The notes: generated from the sequence alone by a model not told the origin. DNA of 29,775 nt from CAYZBM01 sp964476705 (GCA_964476705.1 CAYZBM010000016.1:1-29775), one strand, 5' to 3'; shown: positions 21,201 through 29,677, numbered from the stretch's first letter. Program-made: numbers and translations.

Positions 21201-24200
21201 GGTTATAGTATAATTAAAACTATCGCTACCAACAAAATTTTTAGCGGGGGTATAAACAGCCAAACCATTAGCTAAAAATGCAACTGTACCACCATTAGTT
21301 AAATTACTAAAACTCGTGGTAAAATTATTTATAGCTATTCTTCCATCCTCAACATCATTAATATCAACGATAATAGCAAGATTTCTATTTTCAATAACGT
21401 TAAAAATTAAAGAATTGGCAGAGGGCAACTGATTGACCGGGGTAAAATATAAATTTATATCCTGGCTATGCACAGCTCCTAAAGAATCGGTAATATTATA
21501 AGTTACCTTATCTAGACCATTAAAATTTGTAGGCGCGGTATAAGTTACCGTATGATCATAATTAACTCTTATTGTTGCACCATTTTGAGCTGAGAAATTT
21601 ATATTAGCATTATTATCATCAACTATATTTCCATTAGCATCAATAATTTGCGGTAGAGTTAAAGTAAGCGGCTGATTTTCAACTCCTTCTATCATATTAT
21701 TACTATCAACATTAGTCATATTTTGATTAAATAGAATAAAACTATGGACAGAAAACTGAGTATTAGAAAGATTTTTTATAATTAGAGTTTGTCCATCACC
21801 TAAATCAATTAATACATCCCGACCTTGTTGATATAAACTGACTAATTGAATATTTCTAAAATCTGTAAGAATTATTTTTTCGTTAGGATTACTAGGATCA
21901 AAATCAGTTATTATATCAGTTTTCCCTGGATTCACGCTAATAAAAAATTTATCTGAACCAAAGCCACCCGTTAAAATATTATTACCCTTGCCAGCTGAAA
22001 TAAAATCATTACCATTACCAACTATAATAGTATCATCGCGTTCATCACCATATATATTATCATTACCCTCAGTACCATTATGAATTACCGCTTGATTTAA
22101 AAAGCCGGTAAAATTATCTGCCGTTAAATTATGATAATTAATATTAGTTAAAATAATTTTCTGATTATTGCTTAAATTTATTACCGCATCATTGCCTTGA
22201 TTAGTTATATTGAGTGCATTAAAACTTGATAATTTAAAATGGCTTAAATCAATTTTTTCATTATGATTATTTATTTCAAAATCAGTAATTCTATCGATGC
22301 CATTGGCATTTTTGGTAATAATAAAAATATCATTACCAGAACCACCAGTTAAAACATTATTTCCTCGACCACCAGATAAAATATTATCTAAATTATTGCC
22401 CACTAAATTATCATTACCGTCACCACTATAGGCATTATTAATATTTGTACTTATTCCGCTACCAAAAGAGCTAATATAATTTTGATCTTGCGTAATATGA
22501 TTTTGTAAATTTGCTATATCACTATTTAATCCTGCAATTTGATTAGGTAAAATAGTATTTATTGCAGGATTTAAAACATTATCAATCTCATTAGCTACAG
22601 CATTTAGAGTATTATTATTAGCCGTATATGTTGCATATACGGCTTGATATTTATTATTTACATCGTGAATCTGGTTAGTCTTCTCAACATAGGCTCTATA
22701 TTGATAAGAATATACATCTATAAATGTTCCATCTGCACGATACATTATAACCGTCCCATCACCATATATAACACTTAAAGGATAATTCACATATCCAACC
22801 ATTAGCTGATCATACTGAGCCTTAAGCGAATTAAGCTGGGTAACTAATCCAGGAATAACTATATCATTAAGATTATGAAATTGGGCCAAATCTCGAGTAA
22901 GAGCTGCATTAGTATCACTTAAAGTTTGTCTTGTATTAGCTAAAGCAGTTTGTTTAGCACTTAACTGCCCTCTTAAATTGTTTAAATCTGTTTGCATAGC
23001 ATAATAATTATCTGAAAAATAATTACTTGCCAGCACTACCTGTTTACCATTAATATTACTTATTCCACCAACTCTTAAATCAATATTAGTATCACTTACA
23101 ATAGCCGCCGCATTAATAGTATTAACTCCAACATTATCTACTATAATATGAAGATTACCATTATCTTTAACTCCTATTTCATCGGTAAATATATAAGTAT
23201 CATCACCCGTTTTAGCGCTACCATATAAATCTAATTGCCAGTTATTTAAAATTCCAGTTTGCCCAGTTACATGATCAGTTATTTTTAATTGCCAAGCACC
23301 TAAAGCATTTTCACCATAAAAATTAGTACTCTTTAAAGTAAAATTAAGTGCAGTTATATTATTAATCCCCAGTGAACTTACATAATTACCAGAAGCATCT
23401 TCACCAGGACGATCAAGTAAAATACTTTGCGTACCATCTGGCGCAATAAGCGTAATTGTCAAATCACCAATTTTTGCATGGTTTAAATTAACTGTAACTT
23501 CCGCATGCTCAACATTAAGATCCATAGCGCCGCTTATAGTTACATTACTTATAATTGTGCCATGGTCAGTAATATTTTGGGCGTGATAATTAGCAGCTGA
23601 TAAATTAAGCTCATTATTTGTATTATTAATAACATTCCAAGTTTCAGCAAGTCTCACTGCAGCATGTGCATCAACTTCGCCAAAACCATAATCATTACTA
23701 AAATGTAAACCGCCAACATTCCAGTCTTTTGCTCCATTATATTGCCAATTGGTATTATCATCAGGAACATAACGTGCTGAATAAGCCAATATTTTTTGAA
23801 TATCGCGATAGCCTAAATTAGGATTAGCCTCAAGCATTAAAGCTACCACTCCCGAAACTATTGGCGTTGCAAATGATGTTCCTTCCGAGGTAGTAAAATC
23901 ATGGCCAAAAGTTGAACCATTATCATTAGTCAGCATGTTAGAAGTTGAGGTAACATTAGAGCCTGGTGCTGATACTAATATTGAAGAACCTGGGTTACTA
24001 AAAGGCGCACTAGCTAAAACAAGTTTACCTAAATTTTCTTGTTGATTAATTGCCCCAACTGCAATACCAAAACGTGAGCTCGAGATATTATGGTAATTAA
24101 CATTATCTCCAGTTTGCCGATCATTTCCTCCAGCTTCAATAATTGCCGTACCCAAACCATCACGACCATATTCGGCAGCATTAATTTGATTTTGTTTTGC

Positions 24201-27200
24201 ATATTGAGCAAATAAATTACTACTATCCTTAAAATTATCCCCAAATGGCTGTTTATATATCCAACTATTATTCGCCACCATAACATTCATCATATTATTT
24301 AAGCCAGAAATATCAGCATTCCAACTAAAATGAGATAATTTAACATCATAGGCGATACCTACGCTACCTATATCATTACGCGCAGCCGCTATTACTCCAG
24401 CTACTAGAGTTGAATGATCACTAGTTGTAACTTGCTGATTAGCGGGTATAGAATTTAAAAAATTTTCATCAATATTAGCTTTTAAATCTGGATGATTATA
24501 ATTGAAAAAATTATTTGGATCTTGCTCAAATATACCAACTGTAATTCCTTTACCGGTATAATCATTCCATACTGATTTTACTCTAACTTCCGATAAATAC
24601 CATTCATCTGAATATAAAGGATCATGAGGATCATTGCCTAAACCAATATTTACTTGTACCATTAATGTTTGCGCATGAGCTGTATCATTATTTCTATAAA
24701 TTTTGGTATAACGCTCGTCAGAATCTTTAACACTATAATCAAAAGACATTTGCCCTAAAAAATTTCGCTCTGGCGTAAATAAAACATCGCCATTTGTTTG
24801 TAAGATAGCAGTTCCACCAACAACATTATCAATTGTATTAATTAATAATGTTTTGCCATTAATATTTATATCATTACCAAGTAAACTTGCCGCAGTAATT
24901 ATATAAGGCCCAGAACCATCAACTATAATATTATCTTTTACAGCCAAGGGCGCTTGATTAGCTTGGTCTAAAAATAAACTAACATTAGCAAAAGAAATTT
25001 TTTGTACATTAGTTAAAATATCCCGATCTCCAGTTTTTATATTAACTATACTAAATCCATTAGCGTTTTTTATAATATTATATTGATCATAATTACCCGC
25101 ATATTGCGCTTCATTATAGCCAGAGCCACCATCGATAATATTATTACCCTTACCGCCAATTACTACATCATTACCATCTCCCCCATTAATGTTCTCATCT
25201 CCTGCTCCGCCATCTACATAATCATCACCGATTCCACCATTTAAAACATCATTACCGTTACCACCTCTGATTATATCATTTCCTTCTCTGCCATCGATAA
25301 AATCGTTACTATCGCCGCCTGCTAATGCATCATTAGCGCTGCCCCCAATCACTATATCGTCCCCATCCCCTGCATCTATAAATACATTATAGTTACCGCC
25401 AGCAAGAACTATATCATTACCAGCATTACCTTGAAAAACTTCCGCATGCGCTAGGGATAAATTAAAAGCCACCGATCTTTCATCCATAACTCTTACAATA
25501 TCAAAACCCGATCCCGCATCTATATTTTCTTGTCTATCGGTCGCTGTTATCATTAAAACATCATTGCCAGCTCCGGCATTTAAAATATTACTTCCATCAC
25601 CACCCATTAACCAATTATCACCCTCATCACCAGTTAAAGTATCATTACCTGAACCGCCATAAAGACTATTTACCTGCATCTGCGTAGTACTAACATTAGC
25701 ACCATTTGGGTCGGTAACCATATAACTTGCGGAAGTATGATTAGTATTTTGTACTAATATTCCACTACTTACCTGATTCCATTCATAACCAATAGAATTA
25801 GTGGTAAAATCAACCGCGGCAATTTGACGAGTAGTGCCATCTAACATAGTCATACTTGCAGTTACAAATACAGGATTACCAGCAATATTTTGATAAGGAG
25901 TATAAGTTCCAGTAAGGTTAATCGCCTTAATTCCTAAACTATCTAAGGTTTTTAATTCGCCAGAATCGGTTACTCCATTAACATTTATATCCTGCCATAC
26001 TCTTAGTCTAGTCCAAGCCGTATCTTTATTGTCAAATACTCTGTCATGATTACTATCTAAAGTCGCCAAAGCTTCAAGACCATTTTTTACATTAGACGTA
26101 TAATATTCTGAAATTGTTTCGGAGATATTATCAATTTGGCCATTACCATTTTTATCATCAACTAATATTCCGTCTTGCCCAGATACCCAGGCCGTATTTT
26201 CTTTAATCCCATCATTATTTACATCAAATGACACGTGAGATTTATTATAAGCAATCAATTGTACACCATCCCCATTTAAATCCAAAACTAACGGATCAAC
26301 ATTGGTAATTTTTGGCGCCGAACTAAATAAATTAGTCAGCCAACCTAAAGCAGAAGTGACCACTCCTGTTACAGCAGAACCAACTGCATGAGTTACATCT
26401 TTTATTACATGCGCCACATCATTTATATGCTGAGAAACGGAATTATCAAATAAAGTCTGCGCGCCGGGCCTAAACTGATCAGTTACAATACTTGAAGCCG
26501 AAGTATTAGTTAAACCATCACCATTAAGCATAGTTGCTGGCATACTGGCCGTATAACCAGAACCTGAAACTGCTATGCCATTTTGAAAATTACCTTGAGC
26601 CGTGTTGCTTGTAGTTCCACTTGTAGTGCTGCTAGAAATATTCGTACTAAAATTTAGAAAAGAATTATCCGCAGATCCAGAACTACCAGTATTACTTGCC
26701 GGATTATAATATAACGAACCTTGATTTAAAATTACATAACCTGGAGATACTCCCGGAAATGAGTTACTGGTATAAACTATATCATTAGTTTTGCTTAAAA
26801 AATAATATTTTAAATCCGAGCCTTCAATAACTCTACCTCTTAAATTATCATTATGCGAAAATGATAGTAATTGATCTAAAGTTACATGAGAATTATTAGC
26901 AATAGTTTGTAAGTTGTTAATGTCGGAGATTGAGTAAGTGGTACCGATTTTGGCTGCTATATCATGATTAATATTAAAGTGATAATTATTATTTAAATTA
27001 ATAACCACGTCAGTATCGTTTAGTCCTTTAACTACTATACCATTATCGCCTAAATTAGCAATTATTTTATTGGCATCTGAATTTAAATAATTAACTTGGT
27101 TTATAAAATCATCACGACTCATATTAAATTCACTTAGCCAATCTGCAAATTTAGAACCTGATATTTCTAAAAATCCGGCTAAATTTCCATGATTTTCTAC

Positions 27201-28400
27201 ATAATTTTTATAGGCTTCAAAGGGATTAATTAAATCTATCTGACTGTCAGAACCCAAAGTAATATAAGCTTGGCCCTGGGCATTAGGTGCAGAATTATAA
27301 CCACTATATTTTAGTTTTAAAAAATTATCTTCCCTAGTATTAGCAGGAGTGAAATAAATCTTGTCACCTTCTTTATATAGATAAACCTGGGTGCCACTTG
27401 TATCACTCGCCGCTTGCGAGCTTAAATAACTATTCTGGCTATTATTTAATAAATCACTAACTGAACCAATATTTAATTCATGCACCAGACTTGTTAGACT
27501 ATCAGCATTTAATACTAAATAAGTAGTCTGCACCTCAGTTGCCGGATCAATTACTATAACTTTTTCTGTAACGCTAACTGAAGTAGCAATTACTCCCTTA
27601 GCAGCGGCGAGAGAAGAAACAGCTTCCGGATGATCGGTGTCAGTATCTAAAGCATATTTAGTAGTGCCGTCTAAATTATTTTTATTAATTTCCGAGAAAA
27701 GATTTGTATGCCGGCGGTTAACATCACCGGGAAATTCTACACCCTGCTTAGTATCATCAGCAAATTTTATTAGATCAAAAATTGTAATATTATCGTTAAG
27801 CTGCAGCTGGGTACCTTCGTGCGTTACATTCCCTTTATCATCTACAATCGTACCAACTATAACTGATTGACCTTTTAAATATTTCTCCATAGACCCACCA
27901 TTATCTATACCAAACTGGTTATCATAATCTATTAAAGCTAATTTAAGAGCTTGAGAATTTTCCAATGTATTTTTAATGTTACCGTCTGGGAGTCTATTTA
28001 TAATACCATTTATTCTACTTATTAAGTTAGGTACTTGAGTAGTTACAAAATTAGTATCTATAATCATTTTACCATTAGAACTTTGAATGGCATCTTTTAT
28101 AAGCTGTTTATTAACATCACTCAAAGCAGCAGGATCACCTTTAATTAATATAAAATTTTTAATCTTATTAAAATTTTCATTACTCATTATGCTTTGTAAT
28201 AACGATCTAGCACTTGAGTTATTTGCTAAATCAAGCTGATTATAACCAAAAGAATATCCGCTCTCACTTGTTCCTGCATGAGATAATTGATAAGGACTAG
28301 CAACTCCACTAACTTCATTTTCTATTAAAGTTTTAGCCACTATTTTTTGATAACCATCTGTAAAGCTATCAATAATTTTAAGATTATCCGCTAGAGTCAT
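18231..28400 (-). CDS. Giant 3389-aa secreted RTX / subtilisin-like (S8) protease with cadherin-like repeats
   Basis: Probable type I secreted, Ca2+-binding protease-adhesin. Approximate domains: 1-230 possible lysozyme-like (SGYSFGYNQLDLANN 47-61); 290-325 and 480-525 LysM-like; 700-870 EF-hand-like 'PLVLDLNGDGV' domain found in RTX proteins; 910-1100 RTX nonapeptides; 1147-1237 one cadherin-like repeat; 1263-1587 S8 peptidase with His1329 (DHSTLVAGVIAA), Asn1426 (AGGND) and Ser1509 (GTSFATP), but Glu1292 at the usual Asp position; 1597-1730 P/homo-B domain; 1793-1975 coiled-coil insert; two RTX clusters about 1990-2155; 2233-3285 eleven cadherin-like repeats; and a C-terminal region with DMIDLSFL and ending GNFDVNQLDIIWGV, like type I substrates. 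There is no Sec signal, as expected for that route. ATG overlaps the upstream stop behind AAGGAG. No T1SS genes lie nearby. Whether the protease is active is uncertain. Confidence 0.93.
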   Translation of the reverse strand: MTLADNLKIIDSFTDGYQKIVAKTLIENEVSGVASPYQLSHAGTSESGYSFGYNQLDLANNSSARSLLQSIMSNENFNKIKNFILIKGDPAALSDVNKQLIKDAIQSSNGKMIIDTNFVTTQVPNLISRINGIINRLPDGNIKNTLENSQALKLALIDYDNQFGIDNGGSMEKYLKGQSVIVGTIVDDKGNVTHEGTQLQLNDNITIFDLIKFADDTKQGVEFPGDVNRRHTNLFSEINKNNLDGTTKYALDTDTDHPEAVSSLAAAKGVIATSVSVTEKVIVIDPATEVQTTYLVLNADSLTSLVHELNIGSVSDLLNNSQNSYLSSQAASDTSGTQVYLYKEGDKIYFTPANTREDNFLKLKYSGYNSAPNAQGQAYITLGSDSQIDLINPFEAYKNYVENHGNLAGFLEISGSKFADWLSEFNMSRDDFINQVNYLNSDANKIIANLGDNGIVVKGLNDTDVVINLNNNYHFNINHDIAAKIGTTYSISDINNLQTIANNSHVTLDQLLSFSHNDNLRGRVIEGSDLKYYFLSKTNDIVYTSNSFPGVSPGYVILNQGSLYYNPASNTGSSGSADNSFLNFSTNISSSTTSGTTSNTAQGNFQNGIAVSGSGYTASMPATMLNGDGLTNTSASSIVTDQFRPGAQTLFDNSVSQHINDVAHVIKDVTHAVGSAVTGVVTSALGWLTNLFSSAPKITNVDPLVLDLNGDGVQLIAYNKSHVSFDVNNDGIKENTAWVSGQDGILVDDKNGNGQIDNISETISEYYTSNVKNGLEALATLDSNHDRVFDNKDTAWTRLRVWQDINVNGVTDSGELKTLDSLGIKAINLTGTYTPYQNIAGNPVFVTASMTMLDGTTRQIAAVDFTTNSIGYEWNQVSSGILVQNTNHTSASYMVTDPNGANVSTTQMQVNSLYGGSGNDTLTGDEGDNWLMGGDGSNILNAGAGNDVLMITATDRQENIDAGSGFDIVRVMDERSVAFNLSLAHAEVFQGNAGNDIVLAGGNYNVFIDAGDGDDIVIGGSANDALAGGDSNDFIDGREGNDIIRGGNGNDVLNGGIGDDYVDGGAGDENINGGDGNDVVIGGKGNNIIDGGSGYNEAQYAGNYDQYNIIKNANGFSIVNIKTGDRDILTNVQKISFANVSLFLDQANQAPLAVKDNIIVDGSGPYIITAASLLGNDININGKTLLINTIDNVVGGTAILQTNGDVLFTPERNFLGQMSFDYSVKDSDERYTKIYRNNDTAHAQTLMVQVNIGLGNDPHDPLYSDEWYLSEVRVKSVWNDYTGKGITVGIFEQDPNNFFNYNHPDLKANIDENFLNSIPANQQVTTSDHSTLVAGVIAAARNDIGSVGIAYDVKLSHFSWNADISGLNNMMNVMVANNSWIYKQPFGDNFKDSSNLFAQYAKQNQINAAEYGRDGLGTAIIEAGGNDRQTGDNVNYHNISSSRFGIAVGAINQQENLGKLVLASAPFSNPGSSILVSAPGSNVTSTSNMLTNDNGSTFGHDFTTSEGTSFATPIVSGVVALMLEANPNLGYRDIQKILAYSARYVPDDNTNWQYNGAKDWNVGGLHFSNDYGFGEVDAHAAVRLAETWNVINNTNNELNLSAANYHAQNITDHGTIISNVTISGAMDLNVEHAEVTVNLNHAKIGDLTITLIAPDGTQSILLDRPGEDASGNYVSSLGINNITALNFTLKSTNFYGENALGAWQLKITDHVTGQTGILNNWQLDLYGSAKTGDDTYIFTDEIGVKDNGNLHIIVDNVGVNTINAAAIVSDTNIDLRVGGISNINGKQVVLASNYFSDNYYAMQTDLNNLRGQLSAKQTALANTRQTLSDTNAALTRDLAQFHNLNDIVIPGLVTQLNSLKAQYDQLMVGYVNYPLSVIYGDGTVIMYRADGTFIDVYSYQYRAYVEKTNQIHDVNNKYQAVYATYTANNNTLNAVANEIDNVLNPAINTILPNQIAGLNSDIANLQNHITQDQNYISSFGSGISTNINNAYSGDGNDNLVGNNLDNILSGGRGNNVLTGGSGNDIFIITKNANGIDRITDFEINNHNEKIDLSHFKLSSFNALNITNQGNDAVINLSNNQKIILTNINYHNLTADNFTGFLNQAVIHNGTEGNDNIYGDERDDTIIVGNGNDFISAGKGNNILTGGFGSDKFFISVNPGKTDIITDFDPSNPNEKIILTDFRNIQLVSLYQQGRDVLIDLGDGQTLIIKNLSNTQFSVHSFILFNQNMTNVDSNNMIEGVENQPLTLTLPQIIDANGNIVDDNNANINFSAQNGATIRVNYDHTVTYTAPTNFNGLDKVTYNITDSLGAVHSQDINLYFTPVNQLPSANSLIFNVIENRNLAIIVDINDVEDGRIAINNFTTSFSNLTNGGTVAFLANGLAVYTPAKNFVGSDSFNYTITDANGGQSTNTIFVNVKPVPILQNIEATAVENIAVDVNISTILDSVYGMIIPNDNNYNISFTDITHGASVSLNSNGTIHYQPAANFYGQDNFTYSIIDSQGIISSARVNVNVTHVNQLPVVQNISVNNNNFQNDIIYISIPRINDAEDGVIESNNYNIIFNSNNIIFTNVTPGVKVSMSEYGSIHYMAPTNFNGPDHFTYSFIDSEGGISSATVNVNVHSYNSIYLSTSRDKGLNIEIPLVKDNIDGIIVPNARNISFSHVSNGAQVFLNNNGTIHYQAAIKFSGQDSFTYSVTNSLNQKSSVTVYIKVPQGEPLPRLDNINVSALEDTWADIKIPRINDGENGIILPTAKNISFEHVSLGANVSLNSDGTIHYQPAANFVGDDFFYYKVIGSYGSSVAVVNVKVGQVDHLSTINLTTLENIAVNINIPTNSDLLDGTFDFNNHNVNFTNVSNGTIVNLNNDGTISYKGPTNFYGQNSFICNVTDSKGSIYSTIFNINILHVNQLPVLQNINTLTSKNGAVDIVIPQIKDVEDGVIIPNNTNISFSQVSTGASISLNNNGTIHYQAANNFYGTDSFTYNITDAEYGTSSATVNINVTSDPNHLPVAKTFILNTGENSSISLYASVSDFEDGTILLNSNTTSFSHITSGAVVRFVYSSYSQRIEYKAPSDFYGQDSFNYTITDSKGGQSTGTIIVNVLTDLKAQDITATALKDTGVNISIPPIHGGIDGVIQPNSANIHFSNITAGATVALNPDGTLYYKAPINFSGHDSFTYSVTDSLHHTSSATVNMEVAYVNHLPIAYDIQDYNFENEKINIRGLGAYDAEDGHIGINSNNVSFSNISPGASVSLNHDGTVRYQSAHNFSGIDSFNYKIMDSEGGLSLDATVKITVPEVYNITPDADNNLIGVNHLELFSAPNSTREHTASILNYNPHTDMIDLSFLVRHGLHGDQDIIATHTADNHTVITPIDSYVDYKLDIVGNFDVNQLDIIWGV
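18545..21700 (-). repeat. Eleven tandem cadherin-like (VCBS/tandem-95 type) repeats in the giant protease
   Basis: Eleven units of about 95-107 residues share N-F-x-G-x-D-S-F-x-Y-x-x-x-D-S-x-G. The motifs lie near 21505, 21220, 20930, 20610, 20345, 20050, 19770, 19475, 19175, 18900 and 18605, about every 290 nt. Most units also carry 'G-T-I-H-Y-Q-A-A' and 'SFSHVSxGA'. They are clearly related in protein but diverged in DNA, so they look old rather than recently amplified. Such arrays usually form a rigid, Ca2+-stabilised stalk. Confidence 0.85.
21940..22440 (-). repeat. Second and third RTX nonapeptide clusters
   Basis: Two short groups of GGxGxDxLx-type repeats: SGDGNDNLVG, GGRGNNVLT, GGSGNDIF (about 22440-22320) and GTEGNDNIYG, GNGNDFIS, GKGNNILT, GFGSDKFF (about 22080-21945). 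Each is followed by an 'ITDF...NEKIDLS/ILTDF' segment, as in serralysin-type beta-rolls. They should bind Ca2+ after secretion. Confidence 0.8.
22460..23030 (-). other. Coiled-coil hairpin inserted before the beta-roll
   Basis: Protein residues about 1793-1975. A helical arm rich in heptad-like L/A/Q (DLNNLRGQLSAKQTAL...), then a short beta tip (VIYGDGTVIMYRADGTF, about 22690-22800), then a second helical arm (NEIDNVLNPAINTIL...IANLQNHI). It separates 'IDLRVGGISNINGKQVVLAS' from 'STNINNAYSGDGNDNL', two strings that are normally nearly contiguous in RTX proteases. This suggests an inserted antiparallel coiled coil with a beta-hairpin tip. Confidence 0.6.
25100..25670 (-). repeat. Main RTX nonapeptide block
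   Basis: About fifteen GGxGxDxxx units, such as GGSGNDTLT, AGAGNDVLM, AGDGDDIVI, GGNGNDVLN, GGIGDDYVD, GGDGNDVVI and GGKGNNIID. They are interrupted by a non-repeat strand (about 25410-25520) and followed by 'NYDQYNIIKNANG', a common RTX closing segment. This predicts a Ca2+-induced parallel beta-roll. Confidence 0.9.
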
Positions 28401-29410
28401 TTTTTTATCTCCTTTTTACGTTCTACTATCTTTTTTTCAATAAAACTTACTAAAAAATTATGTTCTAGTTGTTTATTACTAATTCCTACTTTAGTAGTTT
28501 CTTTAATTCTTTTTAAGTTATCCCAAAATTCTTGCATTTCTTCTTGCTTAAAAACTATAATATCCGTTTTTTCTAAAGGGAATTTGGTAGTAAAGTCTTT
28601 TTTAAAGCGAATAATAAAATTATTGACATAGACCAAAAAACTATCATCATTAAGAATAATAAAATTACTTATATATGGTGAAAATATCTGCCTATAATAG
28701 AAATCTCCATACCAATCTAATAATCCGAAATCTTCACAATATTCTCCTTGATAGTCTTCTCTAAATATATCTTTAGATTTATAAAAAAGGTAATATTCAG
28801 CAAATTTTTTATTATGATCAAAAAACTCAAAAGGAGCTGTTAAATCCCCAGCACATTTAGAATCGTAGCTAAAATTAGCTAAATGAATCTTATTTTTAAA
28901 TTCAGGATAATTATTTGAGTAAAATTTACTATCTTTATTTTTTTTCCTAAAATCTTCAACTTCTTTATATAGAATTTTTTCCACTTTCCCCGAAAAAAAC
29001 TTAACCAATGTATATTCTTGTTTGTTTACTAATTTCAGCCACTCAGGATCATTCATATATTTAGTATAGTCTATATTTTTAAATTTTTTTTCATCGGAAG
29101 GAATTTTACTTAAAAATAAAAAACCTATTTCTCCATCTGGAAATTTATAAACATCAATATCTTCCATTCGACTAAATGTATAAGGATTATCGTCTATATT
29201 GCTTATATCCCTATACTCTCCCAAATCCCTACCCCATACATCTGGATATTTTATTTCTTTAGTTGCTGAAGTTTCTGCATTTGCAATGGGCTTCACATCC
29301 TCAGCACAAGCAATACCTGCAACAGCTATTAAAAATAGTCCCAGCAAAAACGTAACCAGAATATTGAAACTATTATTTATAGAGATTTTTTTATCCACTT
29401 TTACTTCCAT
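28397..29410 (-). CDS. Secreted/periplasmic protein of unknown family, coupled to the giant protease
   Basis: A 337-aa protein I do not recognise. The N-terminus has a basic stretch, a hydrophobic core (NILVTFLLGLFLIAVAGIA) and an A-C-A|ED site near residue 35, so Sec export to the periplasm is likely. The mature part is rich in aromatic and charged residues (KYPDVWGRDLGEY, DGEIGFLFLSKIP, DWYGDFYYRQIFSPYISNF), with two cysteines (CAGD and YCEDF) that might pair. The C-terminus is highly basic (ERKKEIKK). Its TGA overlaps the giant protease ATG as ATGA, so both should be made from one message in linked amounts. A partner, inhibitor or export aid for the protease is an attractive guess, but only context supports it. 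The start lacks a good Shine-Dalgarno but directly precedes the signal peptide. Confidence 0.85.
   Translation of the reverse strand: MEVKVDKKISINNSFNILVTFLLGLFLIAVAGIACAEDVKPIANAETSATKEIKYPDVWGRDLGEYRDISNIDDNPYTFSRMEDIDVYKFPDGEIGFLFLSKIPSDEKKFKNIDYTKYMNDPEWLKLVNKQEYTLVKFFSGKVEKILYKEVEDFRKKNKDSKFYSNNYPEFKNKIHLANFSYDSKCAGDLTAPFEFFDHNKKFAEYYLFYKSKDIFREDYQGEYCEDFGLLDWYGDFYYRQIFSPYISNFIILNDDSFLVYVNNFIIRFKKDFTTKFPLEKTDIIVFKQEEMQEFWDNLKRIKETTKVGISNKQLEHNFLVSFIEKKIVERKKEIKK
28409..28414 (-). promoter_or_regulatory. Shine-Dalgarno of the giant protease within the upstream gene
   Basis: AAGGAG lies 8 nt before the ATG at 28400 and inside the last codons of the 337-aa gene. With the ATGA overlap it is a textbook set-up for translational coupling, and it fixes the protease start. 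Confidence 0.8.
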
Positions 29411-29449
29411 TTTCTAATCAACAACTCAAACATTATTTCTTTTTATTTA

Positions 29450-29476
29450 AGTATAACTAGCATGACATTTTGTCAA
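29450..29476 (-). promoter_or_regulatory. Sigma70-like promoter of the secreted protein / giant protease unit
   Basis: The minus strand carries a perfect -35 TTGACA (29476-29471), a 15-bp spacer and TATACT (29455-29450), about 40 nt before the ATG at 29410. The spacer is shorter than the ideal 17 bp. A palindrome, TGACA-TTT-TGTCA (29463-29475), overlaps the -35 and could be an operator. Confidence 0.45.
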
Positions 29477-29655
29477 CGGAAGATTTCAATTTTAAATTGA
29501 ATTATTTACGCAGAAATAAATTTTCGATTAATATATTAACCGTCCTAATAGATAGATTATTAGTTGCAAATTTTAGTAAAACTCAAAGCGATACTCCAAG
29601 CCTTAAAGTAGGTTCAGGTCTCTTTCTTTTTCAGAAAAATATTAAAATATTTACA

Positions 29656-29677
29656 GGCCTAGACTAAAGTCTAGCCC
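29656..29677. terminator. Hairpin with T-rich flank, possible terminator
   Basis: CTAGAC (29659-29664), loop TAAA, GTCTAG (29669-29674). The stem extends by two G-C pairs past one mismatch. T-rich sequence follows on the plus strand (ttttattgataatatttttt) and, more loosely, on the minus strand. It could end a transcript coming from the right, outside the window. No gene in the window needs it. Confidence 0.35.

Noticed and set aside
20904..21275. 123-codon plus-strand open frame
   Set aside because: Antisense to the cadherin-like repeats. Its product is low-complexity Ile/Asn/Cys sequence, a mirror of the repeat codons.
18545..21700. CRISPR-like regular spacing of about 290 bp
   Set aside because: The period lies in a continuous coding frame and matches a protein repeat; the DNA units are diverged and there are no short identical repeats with spacers.
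29470..29667. 65-codon plus-strand frame in the right-hand gap
   Set aside because: It starts with TTG, has no Shine-Dalgarno, overlaps the predicted promoter of the opposite gene and looks like nothing known.
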